The notes under the pieces: model-generated
Database searches by the model: none
What the model saw: only the letters and a program-made list of their open reading frames with translations
Told to the model about the DNA's origin: nothing
Shown here: piece after piece, positions 17,071 through 25,695 of the stretch
Layout of the letters: every line of letters starts with the position of its first letter
Position numbering within the stretch: the first letter of the stretch is position 1
Origin: Corynebacterium sp. HMSC036D02
GTDB lineage: Bacteria; Actinomycetota; Actinomycetes; Mycobacteriales; Mycobacteriaceae
Length of the DNA stretch: 43,644 bases
Reading direction: 5' to 3'
Assembly: GCF_001836165.1 (NCBI RefSeq)
Contig: NZ_KV827674.1
Span: 1 to 43,644 of the forward strand
Position numbers and translations under genes: made by a program

Positions 17071-17475
17071 CTAGGTCTTGAGCACCATCAAATCGACTAC
17101 AGCCCCCAAGACCCGGAGCTGCGGGTTAATATCCTCACGCGTAGAAAAACGCGGACAGTCCACGCTTTTCACACCGCTGCCCTCTAGGAACGGAAGCTGG
17201 TGCAGCGCGGCGCGCACCCTGTCCCCTACCGGCGTGCACTGAGCGCGAGACACCCCGACGACCTCCACATCAAGGGAAATAATTTCCGAGATGTACTCGC
17301 CCTTGTCCGCTCCCCACGGCACGACCTCACTGCCGGGGAGGAGGTCAACCGTGACGGCGGGGGTCAGTTTCTCGAGCTCGTCCGCGGGCGGTAGATGATC
17401 CGCCACCCACAACTCATCTCCGAGAACCTCCGCCACCGCGTCGATAGCAAACTTGAGGATGTCAACGTCGTTCAT
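17071..17475 (-). CDS. Tail terminator/completion protein
   Basis: 134 residues, compact alpha-beta composition (PAVTVDLLPGSE, ISLDVEVVGVSRAQC, VGDRVRAALHQLPFLEG). Its place immediately before the major tail protein and its size match the tail terminator of siphoviruses (lambda gpU-like role), which caps the tube and joins it to the head. No diagnostic motif is seen; the call rests on position and size. It overlaps the upstream gene by four bases (ATGA). Confidence 0.7.
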   Translation of the reverse strand: MNDVDILKFAIDAVAEVLGDELWVADHLPPADELEKLTPAVTVDLLPGSEVVPWGADKGEYISEIISLDVEVVGVSRAQCTPVGDRVRAALHQLPFLEGSGVKSVDCPRFSTREDINPQLRVLGAVVDLMVLKT

Positions 17476-17744
17476 CGGCGTACACTCCTTCCTGCGCGGC
17501 GGGCAATGCGGCCAGCACGCCGAGCGTCCTTGTCGTCAACGTGTCCAACGATGTTTAGGCCAAAGCGGCCATTCGCGTGCGCGTACTCCTTGACCTCCAC
17601 ACCGGCCTCAATCCCGGCCTTATTCAGGTCAAGGCGAATCTTGGTGGAAATCTTGGCCGCACGTTTGTGCACTTTCGCATGGACCGCGTTGGTATTCATT
17701 ACCTGCTGGAAAATTGCGTCAGTATCAAGCTCGACTCGTGCCAC
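17472..17744 (-). CDS. Neck protein, HK97 gp10-like position
   Basis: The GTG at 17744, preceded by GGAGG, is the best start and gives 90 aa; longer readings run back through the previous gene without a ribosome site. The product is strongly basic (C-terminus RRAGRIARRAGRSVRR) with a helical core (ANVGHVDD-type segment GRFGLNIVGHVDDKDARR). Size and order match the small head-tail joining or tail-completion proteins of HK97-like phages. Family assignment is tentative. Confidence 0.7.
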   Translation of the reverse strand: MARVELDTDAIFQQVMNTNAVHAKVHKRAAKISTKIRLDLNKAGIEAGVEVKEYAHANGRFGLNIVGHVDDKDARRAGRIARRAGRSVRR

Positions 17745-18090
17745 GGTAGACCTCCAAATCAACCTCAGTGTGCGGAAGTAGTGGCCCACGCCAGTGCTCC
17801 GGGTCGCCTACCACCCACGTGCCACCAACCCCACCAATAACCCGAATGCGGTCATTGGTTTCGAGCTCGTCAAGCAAATGGGGCGGCTGTGAGTACAGGC
17901 GCCACTTCGTCACGACGAGCTGGCTACTGCCTGTCTCGTCCTCACTCGTGGACACCTGCTGAACACTGACTGGCGCGGCGACAGGAATGACCTCCGGGTC
18001 ATCCCAGGATTCGACGAAGCCGCCATAGTCGCCACGGATACGCCGCGGGCGAAGAATCTCAACCCGCTCGGTGAAAATCAGCTGCATCAT
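17725..18090 (-). CDS. Head-closure/adaptor protein
   Basis: 121 residues from the ATG at 18090, which overlaps the upstream stop as ATGA; a GTG six bases earlier is possible. The protein is beta-rich with FTERVEILRPRRIRGDYGGFVESW at the N-terminus and NDRIRVIGGVGGTWVVGDPEHW later, the pattern of SPP1 gp16-like head-closure proteins (beta barrel with an RP...D-G motif). It should form the ring below the connector that closes the filled head. Confidence 0.75.
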   Translation of the reverse strand: MMQLIFTERVEILRPRRIRGDYGGFVESWDDPEVIPVAAPVSVQQVSTSEDETGSSQLVVTKWRLYSQPPHLLDELETNDRIRVIGGVGGTWVVGDPEHWRGPLLPHTEVDLEVYRGTSRA

Positions 18091-18647
18091 GGCCACTCAC
18101 GCAGCTTGTACTGGTCGATGATGCGCCACTCAGTAGCCATCGGGGTGATGGACCCACCGCCCCCGCCACCAGCCGGGGCGCCCACGCTGATACCGCCAAC
18201 GCTGACGTTGCCGCCTGTACCAGCGAGTACCGACCGCTGGACGATTTCGGCAGCAATGCGCAATAGGTCGGGGGCCTGGTCGAAACCATGGCGCAGAGTC
18301 ACCTCAACCGACCTAAACCGGTCGGGAAACTCCCCCTCGTAGAGCTCGAGCATCCCGGACTGAGACCACCCAAAGCTAGAAGAATCAACCTCGGCGCCGC
18401 GGATAACAACGCGGGAAATGTCTTCCACGTGCATCGTCGGTAGACGCAGCAGCGTCCCACCGAACGCATCAACGGTGATCGTTTCTTCCTTCACGGGGAA
18501 CACGTGCCAGCCGCAGAGTCTGCGAATGCCGGCGAGCGTGGCACTGATTTTCTCCGCCAGCCCAGGAGTGGAGGCAGGTACCAAGCCGCCAGATAGGGCC
18601 GTGACCTGCGCAGGCGTCAGCTCTGGGGTCTCTAGCGGCTCAGTCAT
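18087..18647 (-). CDS. Head-tail connector (gp6/gp15-like adaptor)
   Basis: 186 residues. The N-terminal helical region with GLAEKISATLAGIRRLCGWHVFPV and the later EVTLRHGFDQAPDLLRIAAEIVQRS tract match head-tail adaptor proteins that attach below the portal. A glycine-rich loop (GAPAGGGGGGS) near residue 160 is unusual but could be a flexible linker. It lies between the capsid gene and the head-closure gene, as expected in this morphogenesis order. Confidence 0.78.
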   Translation of the reverse strand: MTEPLETPELTPAQVTALSGGLVPASTPGLAEKISATLAGIRRLCGWHVFPVKEETITVDAFGGTLLRLPTMHVEDISRVVIRGAEVDSSSFGWSQSGMLELYEGEFPDRFRSVEVTLRHGFDQAPDLLRIAAEIVQRSVLAGTGGNVSVGGISVGAPAGGGGGGSITPMATEWRIIDQYKLREWP

Positions 18648-18652
18648 TTACC

Positions 18653-18832
18653 TCACTCCTTCGGTTCCGGCTTAGCGGCCTTGGTTGCTCCACGACCAGC
18701 CTTGTTAGCGGGCTTCCGCTCCTTCGTCTCTGCCTGATAAGGCAGCAGCCCCATGTGAGCCGCTACCTCGTCGGACTCGGCCTGAACAATGTGCTCAAAG
18801 CCGTTCTCGCCGATGCGCTTGTAGAGCTTCAT
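18653..18832 (-). CDS. Short basic/alanine-rich head-region protein
   Basis: 59 residues beginning MKLYKRIGENGFEHIVQAES and ending in a lysine/alanine-rich tail (AGRGATKAAKPEPKE). The start overlaps the capsid stop as TAATG and the frame ends five bases before the connector start. It is below a 60-residue cutoff and easily missed. Small proteins with a basic tail between capsid and connector are common in actinophages; a role in head decoration or completion is a guess. Confidence 0.75.
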   Translation of the reverse strand: MKLYKRIGENGFEHIVQAESDEVAAHMGLLPYQAETKERKPANKAGRGATKAAKPEPKE

Positions 18833-20040
18833 TAGGACTCAGCACCGCCTACGGTCAGCTTGACGAAAGCGGACGGGTAGCGCACTGCCAAGGCGAGGCG
18901 CTCCTCAGCGCGGATGGTCACCTTGTTGGTGGTGAAGTTATCCGCGTGGGTGTTCGTAGCCTCCACGCGCACACCACCCTTGCGGTACACGGTGCCGCCC
19001 AGGCCGAACGCGCCAACGAGGACGGTGCCCTTCGGGATGGCCGGGGTGACCACGGTGCGCAGGCCCCACAGACCCGGCTGCTCCATGACGGCGCCGTTGC
19101 CATACGCGCCCTGGAAGAAGCCACCACCGTAGTACTGGCCATTACCGTCCTTCTTCAGGCGAATCGGCTCATAGTCAGCCGGGTTAATCATCACGCCATC
19201 GGTGGTCAGCTCAGTGGCCAGGGAGACCTTCGTGGTAGCGGAGAACACCTTGTCCGGCACCTCGTCAATGGAGGCGGCGGTATCCACCTGCAGGCCGTCG
19301 CGGTTGAGCAGGCCCTTGATGTTGTTGCCCATGCCGTCACCGGACAGCAGCTGCTTTTCCTCGAAGATGGCCAGCTTGTACAGCAGGCGGTTATCAATCT
19401 CAGACTTGAGGAACGGAAGATCCTCGAGGAACTCGTCGGTGATGGTGATCCATGCGGCAATCTTGCGCAGCGGGTCAGTCACCGCGGTCGGGTTCGCCAC
19501 GTGCACCTGCGGCTTCTGCGCGCCCTCAGCCACGGTGCCAAAGTCGCCCTCGAACGCGCCCTCAATGAAGTAGCTGATGGCGTTGCCGGAGATAGTTCCG
19601 GAGCCGAGGAGGTCAGCCAGAACCGGACGGTCACGCTTACCGTGGACAACGGTCTGGTCCACATCGGTGAGAACCGGGGTCAGTGCATCACCAGCGGTGG
19701 TGACGGTATCCGTGTTCGCCTTGAACTCCGTCGCGGAAACAGTGGAGTTAGAGCGGTCGCGCAGGATAGACAGGTCGCCTGCGGACTTGAGGAAGTGCTC
19801 GCCCAGGGTACGGGCGGCTTCTTCCTTCTTGGCCTCCGGCATGCCCTTGAACAGGGTTTCGTAGGTGCCAAAGTTCTCGGCGGCCTTGAGCTGAGCGTCC
19901 ACGGTGGCAATCTCGGCCTCGAGGTCGCTGAGGCGGGCGAGCTGGTCCTCGGACGGAGCGCCCGCGGCCTTAGCCTCAGCGACAATTTTAAGACCCTCGT
20001 CGGCCAGCTTGGCGCGACGCTTCTGCAGTTCAACATTCAT
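18832..20040 (-). CDS. Major capsid protein, HK97 fold
   Basis: 402 residues. The first 95 or so form a charged helical coiled coil (LARLSDLEAEIATVDAQLKAAE), the delta/scaffold domain normally removed by the protease encoded next door. The rest has HK97 capsid features: ITDEFLEDLPFLKSEIDNRL (spine helix region), LSGDGMGNNIKGLLNRDGLQ, and the C-terminal GGVRVEATNTHADNFTTNKVTIRAEERLALAVRYPSAFVKL block condensed as RAEERLALAV. It follows the protease gene and has an AAAGGAA ribosome site. Confidence 0.93.
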   Translation of the reverse strand: MNVELQKRRAKLADEGLKIVAEAKAAGAPSEDQLARLSDLEAEIATVDAQLKAAENFGTYETLFKGMPEAKKEEAARTLGEHFLKSAGDLSILRDRSNSTVSATEFKANTDTVTTAGDALTPVLTDVDQTVVHGKRDRPVLADLLGSGTISGNAISYFIEGAFEGDFGTVAEGAQKPQVHVANPTAVTDPLRKIAAWITITDEFLEDLPFLKSEIDNRLLYKLAIFEEKQLLSGDGMGNNIKGLLNRDGLQVDTAASIDEVPDKVFSATTKVSLATELTTDGVMINPADYEPIRLKKDGNGQYYGGGFFQGAYGNGAVMEQPGLWGLRTVVTPAIPKGTVLVGAFGLGGTVYRKGGVRVEATNTHADNFTTNKVTIRAEERLALAVRYPSAFVKLTVGGAES

Positions 20041-20058
20041 GTTGATGGTTCCTTTCGT

Positions 20059-20844
20059 CTAGTCGCGCCCCACGGCGCGGAACATGGTCTCGAATCGGTC
20101 GAGGTCAGCCTTGCGGCTTTCCTCGCCCTCATCGTCTTCATCGGATTCACCGGCATCCTCGCCGGGCTCGTCCTCGCCACCGCTATCAGTGACCCCAGAT
20201 GACGAAACCCCCTCATCCGAGGACCCATCCTCAGAATCGGGGGTATCTTCATCGTCATCGTCTTCTTCATCAGTTCCCGGTGGCCCGCCCAGGGACTTCC
20301 CGCCCAGAACCTCCAGGAAGCGTTCGGCAAGCGTCTCCGGCAGTGTCAGGTTCACCGTCGGGGACTTCACTGCCAGCACCTCGGTCTCCGGATTCGCGCC
20401 GAGCGGCACGACGGACACCTCAAACAGGTCCACTTCCTTGAGGAACCGCACGCTCTTACCATCAAGCTCGCCATACTCACTAGACGTAGCGGCGAAAGCA
20501 AAGCTCATCTCCCGAACACGACCCTGCTTGAGCAGGCGGTGCACCTGCGCACCCTTCGGCGAGTCGGTATCAAGCTCGCAGACCACTTTCAGCCCGTGCT
20601 CATCCTCCTCAGCGGAGGTCACCATGCCGATATTGAAGTCCGGATCGGCCATATTATGGCCCCACAACAGCGGAATCGGAGCACCCTTTTCGTCCCATGC
20701 CTTCAACGAAGCCGCAAAAGCACCCTTCTGCACGACATCCCCGTAACTGTCACGGTTGCCGAACACGGACGCGTACGCCTCAAACTCGGCCTTTTCTCCA
20801 TCGCCGAGGGCTTTAACCTCAGCGATGACGCTCTTTACTGTCAT
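20059..20844 (-). CDS. Prohead maturation protease
   Basis: 261 residues. The N-terminal 165 residues match HK97-type (U35/S78) prohead proteases: FEAYASVFGNRDSYGDVVQKGAF, LLWGHN (catalytic His) and GRVREMSFAFAA (catalytic Ser). It should cut the capsid delta domain during head maturation. The C-terminal 75 residues are extremely acidic (long D/E/S runs) and could act as a scaffold tail or DNA mimic inside the prohead. The start overlaps the portal stop as ATGA. Confidence 0.92.
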   Translation of the reverse strand: MTVKSVIAEVKALGDGEKAEFEAYASVFGNRDSYGDVVQKGAFAASLKAWDEKGAPIPLLWGHNMADPDFNIGMVTSAEEDEHGLKVVCELDTDSPKGAQVHRLLKQGRVREMSFAFAATSSEYGELDGKSVRFLKEVDLFEVSVVPLGANPETEVLAVKSPTVNLTLPETLAERFLEVLGGKSLGGPPGTDEEDDDDEDTPDSEDGSSDEGVSSSGVTDSGGEDEPGEDAGESDEDDEGEESRKADLDRFETMFRAVGRD

Positions 20845-22172
20845 TCTTCTTCCCCTTCAGGTAAAGCTGATTGGTCATCCGGCGGATCAACCACCTCCTG
20901 GTCTCCAGAAGACTCCTCATCACCCCTCAACCCGAGGTTGAGCGGCTGGATGAGGCGGTCGCCTTCCGGAACCGCCGGCATGTTCTGGCGTGAGCGCGCT
21001 TCGTTGACCGTCATGAACGGCCCGCCGACTGCCCCGCCAAGAACCGCGGCCTCTTCCTCGAAGTTGCCCTGGAGCTTCTCCCGAAGATTGAACTCGAAAT
21101 AGACATTCTCCAGATTCGGATGCTCCTCAGCGAGATAGCTACGCTCTGACACGTAGCGCAGGATTCGGGCGTTCAGCTTCTCGCTAATCTGCTTCAGAAG
21201 CGGCCCCAACGTGTCGCCGTACAACGATTTACGGAACTCTTTCACGTTGGAGTAGTTGGCGTTATCGAGTAGGCCGAGCATCGTCGGGTTGACGTGATAC
21301 ACACCGGCCACAGTGGTCAGCGCCAGCTTCGACGCCTCCACGAACTCCTCCTCATGGGCGGTAACAGACAGCTTTCGCCACTCCATACCGTCCTCGAAAA
21401 CCGGAACACCACCAGCCTGCGACCCGCTCTCACCCGTGAACGCCGCCTGGAAAGAGTGCTTGAACCGCTGGCGTGCCTCCGGAGTCCAATCCGGCGCATC
21501 CTTCGGACGCGTCACATAAGAACCGACACGCCCGCCACGCTTCCACATCTGCAGCCGGAAAATCTGCGCCTGAACCTGCTCCTCGAGAATCACCCGAAGC
21601 GCCTCAATCGGCGACGCCCCAAAACGCTCATCCTCCGGCGACCACCCATGAATACGAATCAAATTGTCCTCAGGAACAATCCGCCCATGAACATCATCAC
21701 CAGGGAAATGCACGCGAGCGCCACGAACACCATAGGCATCCGCGTCAATCCACTGAAGAATCCAATTCCTCGGGATATGCCGCAGCAGAATCTTCTCCCC
21801 ATCGTCGGCAATGTAGAGAATCGCCTCATCGTACAGGTCAAACGTAGACACCAAACCGAACAGCAACTCGTACCAAGTTTGGTCAGGGTTCGGTTCGCGC
21901 AGAAGCGCACCAATCGGCCCGGAGCGCACCCGCTCACGCCCACCATCCGGCATCAACTCCAGGGCGTGCAACCCAATCTGAGCAACGTTCCGCGCACGGA
22001 ACGAAATCACCATCCGAAGATACGGCTGCGAACGCCACAAGTCCGCCGGCGACTGATTCCGAATCTGCATCAGAAGGTCGTCCATGTACGCCGACACAAT
22101 CGGCGCTTGCAACTCGCCTGGCTCCGGCAGCATCGTCGATTTACTGAAGCCAAGCCACTCACGAAGCCCCAT
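20841..22172 (-). CDS. Portal protein
   Basis: 443 residues from the ATG at 22172, chosen because AGGAGG lies five bases upstream; the GTG at 22178 overlaps that ribosome site. Features of HK97-like (SPP1 gp6 superfamily) portals are FRARNVAQIGLHALEL, LLREPNPDQTWYELLFGLV, HIPRNWI and NPTMLGLLDNANYSNVKEFRK. It forms the dodecameric channel through which the terminase drives DNA. The acidic C-terminus (SSGDQEVVDPPDDQSALPEGEEE) is typical. Confidence 0.93.
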   Translation of the reverse strand: MGLREWLGFSKSTMLPEPGELQAPIVSAYMDDLLMQIRNQSPADLWRSQPYLRMVISFRARNVAQIGLHALELMPDGGRERVRSGPIGALLREPNPDQTWYELLFGLVSTFDLYDEAILYIADDGEKILLRHIPRNWILQWIDADAYGVRGARVHFPGDDVHGRIVPEDNLIRIHGWSPEDERFGASPIEALRVILEEQVQAQIFRLQMWKRGGRVGSYVTRPKDAPDWTPEARQRFKHSFQAAFTGESGSQAGGVPVFEDGMEWRKLSVTAHEEEFVEASKLALTTVAGVYHVNPTMLGLLDNANYSNVKEFRKSLYGDTLGPLLKQISEKLNARILRYVSERSYLAEEHPNLENVYFEFNLREKLQGNFEEEAAVLGGAVGGPFMTVNEARSRQNMPAVPEGDRLIQPLNLGLRGDEESSGDQEVVDPPDDQSALPEGEEE

Positions 22173-22181
22173 AAACACCTC

Positions 22182-23699
22182 CTAAAGAATCATCAAATCC
22201 GCCGTCTCGTACGCCGATTGTTTCGGCGGCTCTGCCTCCGGCTGACAGGCAAGCCAAACAGCCGCGGTCGCGGCCACAATTGGGGCAACATCGCCCACTG
22301 ATTTCGAGCGGTCCCACATGAACGCATCGCCAGCGCGCCGGTCCTGCGCGCCCGTGGCGGCGGCATCAAGCGCGGGCTGGCCGCGGTGGCGCAGCTTCGA
22401 CTGAGCAACCAGGTCATAGAACGCCAAAGTGCCCTGAGTCAGGTCAGGTCCAGCCCACTCGCGCACCGTAAGACCCGCCTCCCGCAACCGCGGAATGAGC
22501 GTGCCTACGGGAGCACCGCGAGCTTGTACCGCGACCTCACCGTCAAACCAATCGGATGATTCAAGGCGTTGCTCCAGCCACCCAGTCACCCAATCAATAC
22601 CTGGGCGCGACGCCAGCAACTCGATATGCCATAAACCGTCCGGGCGCTTCATCGCGCCAACGATGTGCGCAGCCTTCAGGTCCACTGCAACATCCAGGCC
22701 GACATGTACCTTGGCGCCCGGAGTGCGCCGCGACTCCGAATCCAAGCACGAAGCCCACGACCCCTCCGGAAACTTCGACGGGGCAAGAACATCAACCCAC
22801 TGGCACAGGTTCTCCGTTCGGAACTCTGCCTCCGTCTTGGTATCAAACTCGGCCTGAATATCACGCACCGTCAACCGGCTACTTCCCAAGTCCGGGTTTG
22901 CCTGCGCCCAACCCTGCTTATCGGAAGGGTCAAGGTCAGGGTCAGCCGACCACTCGGCCATGAACAACGTCGCCTTATCAGTCCGCTTCTCACGGATCGC
23001 CTTCGATGCCGTATCCCGCAAATGCCGCAGCACTACCGAACGTGCATCACCAGCATTCGACGTAGCCACATTGAAGCCAACCAGCGGCGAGTTCGTCGTC
23101 GACGACAACGCCGACCAGCCAGCCCAATCCTTATGCTCACGAAGCTCGTCCATGTAGAGCATGTTCGCCGTCTTGCCGCGCCCAGCCTTTCGGTCCAGGC
23201 CCGCAATCCGGTAGACACCCCAGTTCGAGCGTAACGCCTCGAAGCCATGAGCAAACGAAGTGCGTTTCATCCGCTTCTTCAAACGCGGATTCTCATCGCA
23301 CTCCTTCTCGATGTCCTCCCACAGCTCATAGGCGTCATTCTTCGTTTGGGCGGCGCCGAGAATGTAGCGCAGGCGCTTGCGGAACAGCGCCCACTTAATA
23401 AGCACCTTCGCGAAATGTGTCTTACCGTTCTGCCGAGCCACCAGAACCAAAATGGTCTTAAACCGAGGTATCTCCTCCCCCCACACCGACGGGTCATCCG
23501 GATAGAGTTCCTTGACCTGCTCCTGGGGCATGAGCTCAAGGCAATGAATCGCCAGCCACTCTTGCCACGGTGACAACGGCTGACAAAGAATCTCACGCGC
23601 AAACCAAACGACGTCGAAGCCCCACGACGTCTCCGGCGTCAGCTCACGCAGCGGCGGGGTAAACATCCGCGGCACCGTGGAACCAACCAAGGGCGCCAC
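22182..23699 (-). CDS. Terminase large subunit
   Basis: 505 residues, GTG start four bases after the small subunit stop. Walker A-like VARQNGKT (about 87-94), Walker B NMLYMDEL (D183, E184), and the nuclease region beginning HVGLDVAVDLKAAHIVGA (about 320) with the first metal-binding Asp. It drives ATP-dependent packaging and cuts concatemers. Next to an HNH gene, portal and HK97-type protease, this suggests cos-type packaging with cohesive ends, though the cos site itself is not identified. Confidence 0.94.
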   Translation of the reverse strand: MAPLVGSTVPRMFTPPLRELTPETSWGFDVVWFAREILCQPLSPWQEWLAIHCLELMPQEQVKELYPDDPSVWGEEIPRFKTILVLVARQNGKTHFAKVLIKWALFRKRLRYILGAAQTKNDAYELWEDIEKECDENPRLKKRMKRTSFAHGFEALRSNWGVYRIAGLDRKAGRGKTANMLYMDELREHKDWAGWSALSSTTNSPLVGFNVATSNAGDARSVVLRHLRDTASKAIREKRTDKATLFMAEWSADPDLDPSDKQGWAQANPDLGSSRLTVRDIQAEFDTKTEAEFRTENLCQWVDVLAPSKFPEGSWASCLDSESRRTPGAKVHVGLDVAVDLKAAHIVGAMKRPDGLWHIELLASRPGIDWVTGWLEQRLESSDWFDGEVAVQARGAPVGTLIPRLREAGLTVREWAGPDLTQGTLAFYDLVAQSKLRHRGQPALDAAATGAQDRRAGDAFMWDRSKSVGDVAPIVAATAAVWLACQPEAEPPKQSAYETADLMIL

Positions 23700-23702
23700 G
23701 GC

Positions 23703-24026
23703 CTACCAATCCTCGTCGTCCTCTTGCGAGTTCAACCCAAGCTTGTCACGCCCCTCAGGGTTCAGCCCCAACGACGTCAGCACCTTATGCAACGTCGGCA
23801 TCGGACCAAACGCGGTCTTATGAATCGCGTCCGGGTCCCCAGACGCCCGCGCCTCATCAATAATGTCCGCCAAACGATACGCCAACTGAATATCAGCCTC
23901 GTCAGAATCCTCGAGATGGTCCGCCGTCTCAACAGACTTCCGAACTGCATCCCGCATACGCTCAAAATCGCCGATTTCAACGTCCTCAATGTCGTCTTCT
24001 GTCGGGTAACCATGCCGTAAAGCCAC
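23703..24026 (-). CDS. Terminase small subunit (probable)
   Basis: 107 residues, acidic at both ends. The C-terminal segment MPTLHKVLTSLGLNPEGRDKL with an acidic tail resembles small terminase subunits of actinophages, and the gene lies four bases before the large subunit. It would recognise the packaging site and regulate the motor. I see no classical HTH at the N-terminus, so the call is partly positional. Confidence 0.75.
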   Translation of the reverse strand: MALRHGYPTEDDIEDVEIGDFERMRDAVRKSVETADHLEDSDEADIQLAYRLADIIDEARASGDPDAIHKTAFGPMPTLHKVLTSLGLNPEGRDKLGLNSQEDDEDW

Positions 24027-24148
24027 TGGTCATACCTCCTTCTTGCGCGAGCCCCCCTTCGAGCTTCGGGGAGAGAGGACACCTCACCCCGCCGGAGGCG
24101 TCCGTCGCCTACTTCTGCCGTGATTTTCAGGGCCTACCCCTCGACCAG
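24027..24148. other. Non-coding gap, candidate cos region
   Basis: A 122-bp gap between HNH and small terminase genes. It contains a hairpin around 24054-24072 (CCCC, TTCG...TTCG, GGGG) and a GC-rich GCCGGAGGCGTCC stretch near 24090. cos sites of HNH-terminase phages usually lie near these genes, so this or 24434-24524 is the best place for it. No end sequence can be read from the prophage alone. Confidence 0.3.
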
Positions 24149-24433
24149 TCACCACTGCTCGGACTGGCTACCAAGCGCGAACACCGCGGTTCCTTTGCCG
24201 CGGCTGCGGTTGCAGTTGGAGTGTGCGGCTCGGAAGTTGGCGGGGTCTTCGGTGAGTTCGGGGTGGGTGCTGCGTGGGTAGTAGTGGTCGAGTTCGAAGG
24301 CGTCTGGGGTTTGGGGTGGGGCGGTGTAGTCGATGGGTTGGCCGCAGAGGTGGCAGGGGGTGTTGTTTTTGGTGCATTTGGCTTTGAAGTCTGCGGCGAG
24401 TTTCTTTTGGTGGCGTGTGTCGGCCCAGCCCAT
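24149..24433 (-). CDS. HNH endonuclease (packaging-associated)
   Basis: 94 residues from the ATG at 24433, preceded by AGGGGGA. C-x2-C (CHLCGQ), the ELDHYYPRSTHPELTEDPANF core with DH and N, and AHSNCNRSRGKG are a complete HNH zinc nuclease motif. Small HNH proteins encoded next to the terminase are known to be required with it for cos cleavage in several phages. A longer open reading upstream exists but runs through a terminator and is not credible. Confidence 0.88.
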   Translation of the reverse strand: MGWADTRHQKKLAADFKAKCTKNNTPCHLCGQPIDYTAPPQTPDAFELDHYYPRSTHPELTEDPANFRAAHSNCNRSRGKGTAVFALGSQSEQW

Positions 24434-24456
24434 GGCGTGTCCCCCTAAAACGCGAA

Positions 24457-24480
24457 ATACCCCGGCTGTTGCCAGGGTAT
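24457..24480 (-). terminator. Intrinsic terminator upstream of the HNH gene
   Basis: On the minus strand a 10-bp stem (24471-24480 with 24457-24466, one G-U pair) closes an AACA loop, followed by TTCGCGTTTT. It lies between the HTH gene (24525) and the HNH gene (24433), so it may be the boundary between early and late leftward transcription; antitermination or a late promoter would then be needed for the structural genes. Confidence 0.75.
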
Positions 24481-24524
24481 GAAGTGTCGTCGCGTCGATT
24501 GTACACCGGAAGTGGGGAATAGTG

Positions 24525-25106
24525 CTAGTGGTGGCGGGCGTGGTTGAGGGCTTCGGTGAGTAGGTATCCTGCTCTCCCGTTGGGCATGGTGGTTTGGGTG
24601 ATGTGTCCGTGGCGTGCCCATCCGCGGATGGTGTCGGCGGTTGTGGGGATGCCGCGTGCTCTGAGTTGGCGGGCGGTGTGTTCTGCGCCGTGCCTGGGTT
24701 CGGGTTGTTTGGCGATGGTGTTGGGTTGTGGTGGGTTGCATCTCCTATCAATGATTCGGGTTTGGTTTTGGAGTTCGTCGTGGAGGTCTGTGGCCCAGTT
24801 GAGTTCGCTGGCTGCTTGTGCGTGAAAGGCCAGGAGTTGGCAGAGGCGTGGTGCTGCTGCGTCTGTGTCGTGGATGCGTACGCCAATGTCAGCGAAGGCG
24901 TTGAACGCAACCTCTCTTAGCTTTTGTTCTTGGTCGATGTATGTGGCGACGTACAACCAATTGCCCGGGGATTGCGGGCCAGGCGCTGGCTTCATTACCC
25001 GTACTTCGGGTGGTTTGGGGCGGGCGTATTTCAGCTCATGTAGTTGGGTGTAGAGCTGGCCTAGGCGTCGTGCGGTGTCACGGAACTGTTGCTCGTCAAC
25101 GCTCAT
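24525..25106 (-). CDS. DNA-binding protein, possible late-gene regulator
   Basis: 193 residues after a GGAGGAA ribosome site. The C-terminus (ARQLRARGIPTTADTIRGW, then ARHGHITQTTMPNGRAGYLL) reads as a winged or MerR-like helix-turn-helix. The N-terminal 130 residues are helical with an LYTQLHELKYARPKPPEVR segment. Its place just before a terminator and the packaging genes is where late activators and antiterminators often lie in siphoviruses; that role is inferred from position only. Confidence 0.75.
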   Translation of the reverse strand: MSVDEQQFRDTARRLGQLYTQLHELKYARPKPPEVRVMKPAPGPQSPGNWLYVATYIDQEQKLREVAFNAFADIGVRIHDTDAAAPRLCQLLAFHAQAASELNWATDLHDELQNQTRIIDRRCNPPQPNTIAKQPEPRHGAEHTARQLRARGIPTTADTIRGWARHGHITQTTMPNGRAGYLLTEALNHARHH

Positions 25107-25339
25107 GCTTGTTCCTCCTGCTTGTAGCCGAGGGCTTGTAGCGCCTCCGCTACCTCAATAGGGTGCCCGGTGGGCCTGGGTAGCGGGAGGTGGGCCATAT
25201 GGTCGGCGTAGTCCACGGCCATGCCCCACTGCGGGAAGCGGCGCCCTTGGGGTTCCTCCCACCAGCTGGCGTGATCGGGTGTCGCTAGCCACCGCCATGC
25301 CCTATCCTCGTTGTCTTTGTAGACCCTCCACCGGCTCAT
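25103..25339 (-). CDS. Small tryptophan-rich protein
   Basis: 78 residues from the ATG at 25339 (GGGAGGAA upstream; ATGA overlap with the previous gene). The N-terminus RWRVYKDNEDRAWRWLATPDH resembles the 63-aa protein at 27402-27593 (ending of its first half EEHGWRWLRTVERALHYPP), suggesting two members of one small family. Function unknown. It sits at the end of the early cassette of short overlapping genes. Confidence 0.75.
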   Translation of the reverse strand: MSRWRVYKDNEDRAWRWLATPDHASWWEEPQGRRFPQWGMAVDYADHMAHLPLPRPTGHPIEVAEALQALGYKQEEQA

Positions 25340-25695
25340 GCTTCCTCCCATTCCCCTATCCAGCGGCGGTGTGTGGGGTCGCCGTCGAAGTAGTACACAT
25401 CGGTCATGCCTTTGTGGTCTCCGAGGTATTCGGCGTGCTCCCACTGGCCTGTTGGTGGTGTTCCGTCGGGTGCCCAGGCGCGGGGCAGGTCGGGGCGCGG
25501 GGTGACTTCACTCGTGCTTGCCCATTCGCGCACGGGTCGCCCGTCAACAAAGCAAATGATCTCCACATTTACGCCGCGAAATTGCACGCCGTCAGTGATT
25601 GAAATGAGCACTTGGCCCCAAAATGTATGGTTGCCCCACATACCTACGCATTCGGCGCGTTCCTCTACGGTCATATCCGCAAGTGTCTTAGTCAT
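25336..25695 (-). CDS. Unknown early protein
   Basis: 119 residues starting MTKTLADMTVEERAECVGMWG, no membrane segment. Contains IICFVDGRPVREW and a tryptophan-rich C-terminus (HRRWIGEWEEA). Joined to both neighbours by four-base or one-base overlaps, so part of a coupled operon. No family recognised. Confidence 0.75.
   Translation of the reverse strand: MTKTLADMTVEERAECVGMWGNHTFWGQVLISITDGVQFRGVNVEIICFVDGRPVREWASTSEVTPRPDLPRAWAPDGTPPTGQWEHAEYLGDHKGMTDVYYFDGDPTHRRWIGEWEEA

Noticed and set aside
18946..20202. 418-residue plus-strand frame
   Set aside because: Antisense to the major capsid and protease genes, no ribosome site, shadow of high-GC codon use.
24149..24910. 253-residue open frame containing the HNH domain
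   Set aside because: The upstream part runs through an intrinsic terminator and overlaps the 193-aa HTH gene in another frame; its composition (His/Thr/Pro-rich) is a shadow. The real start is the ATG at 24433 with its own ribosome site.
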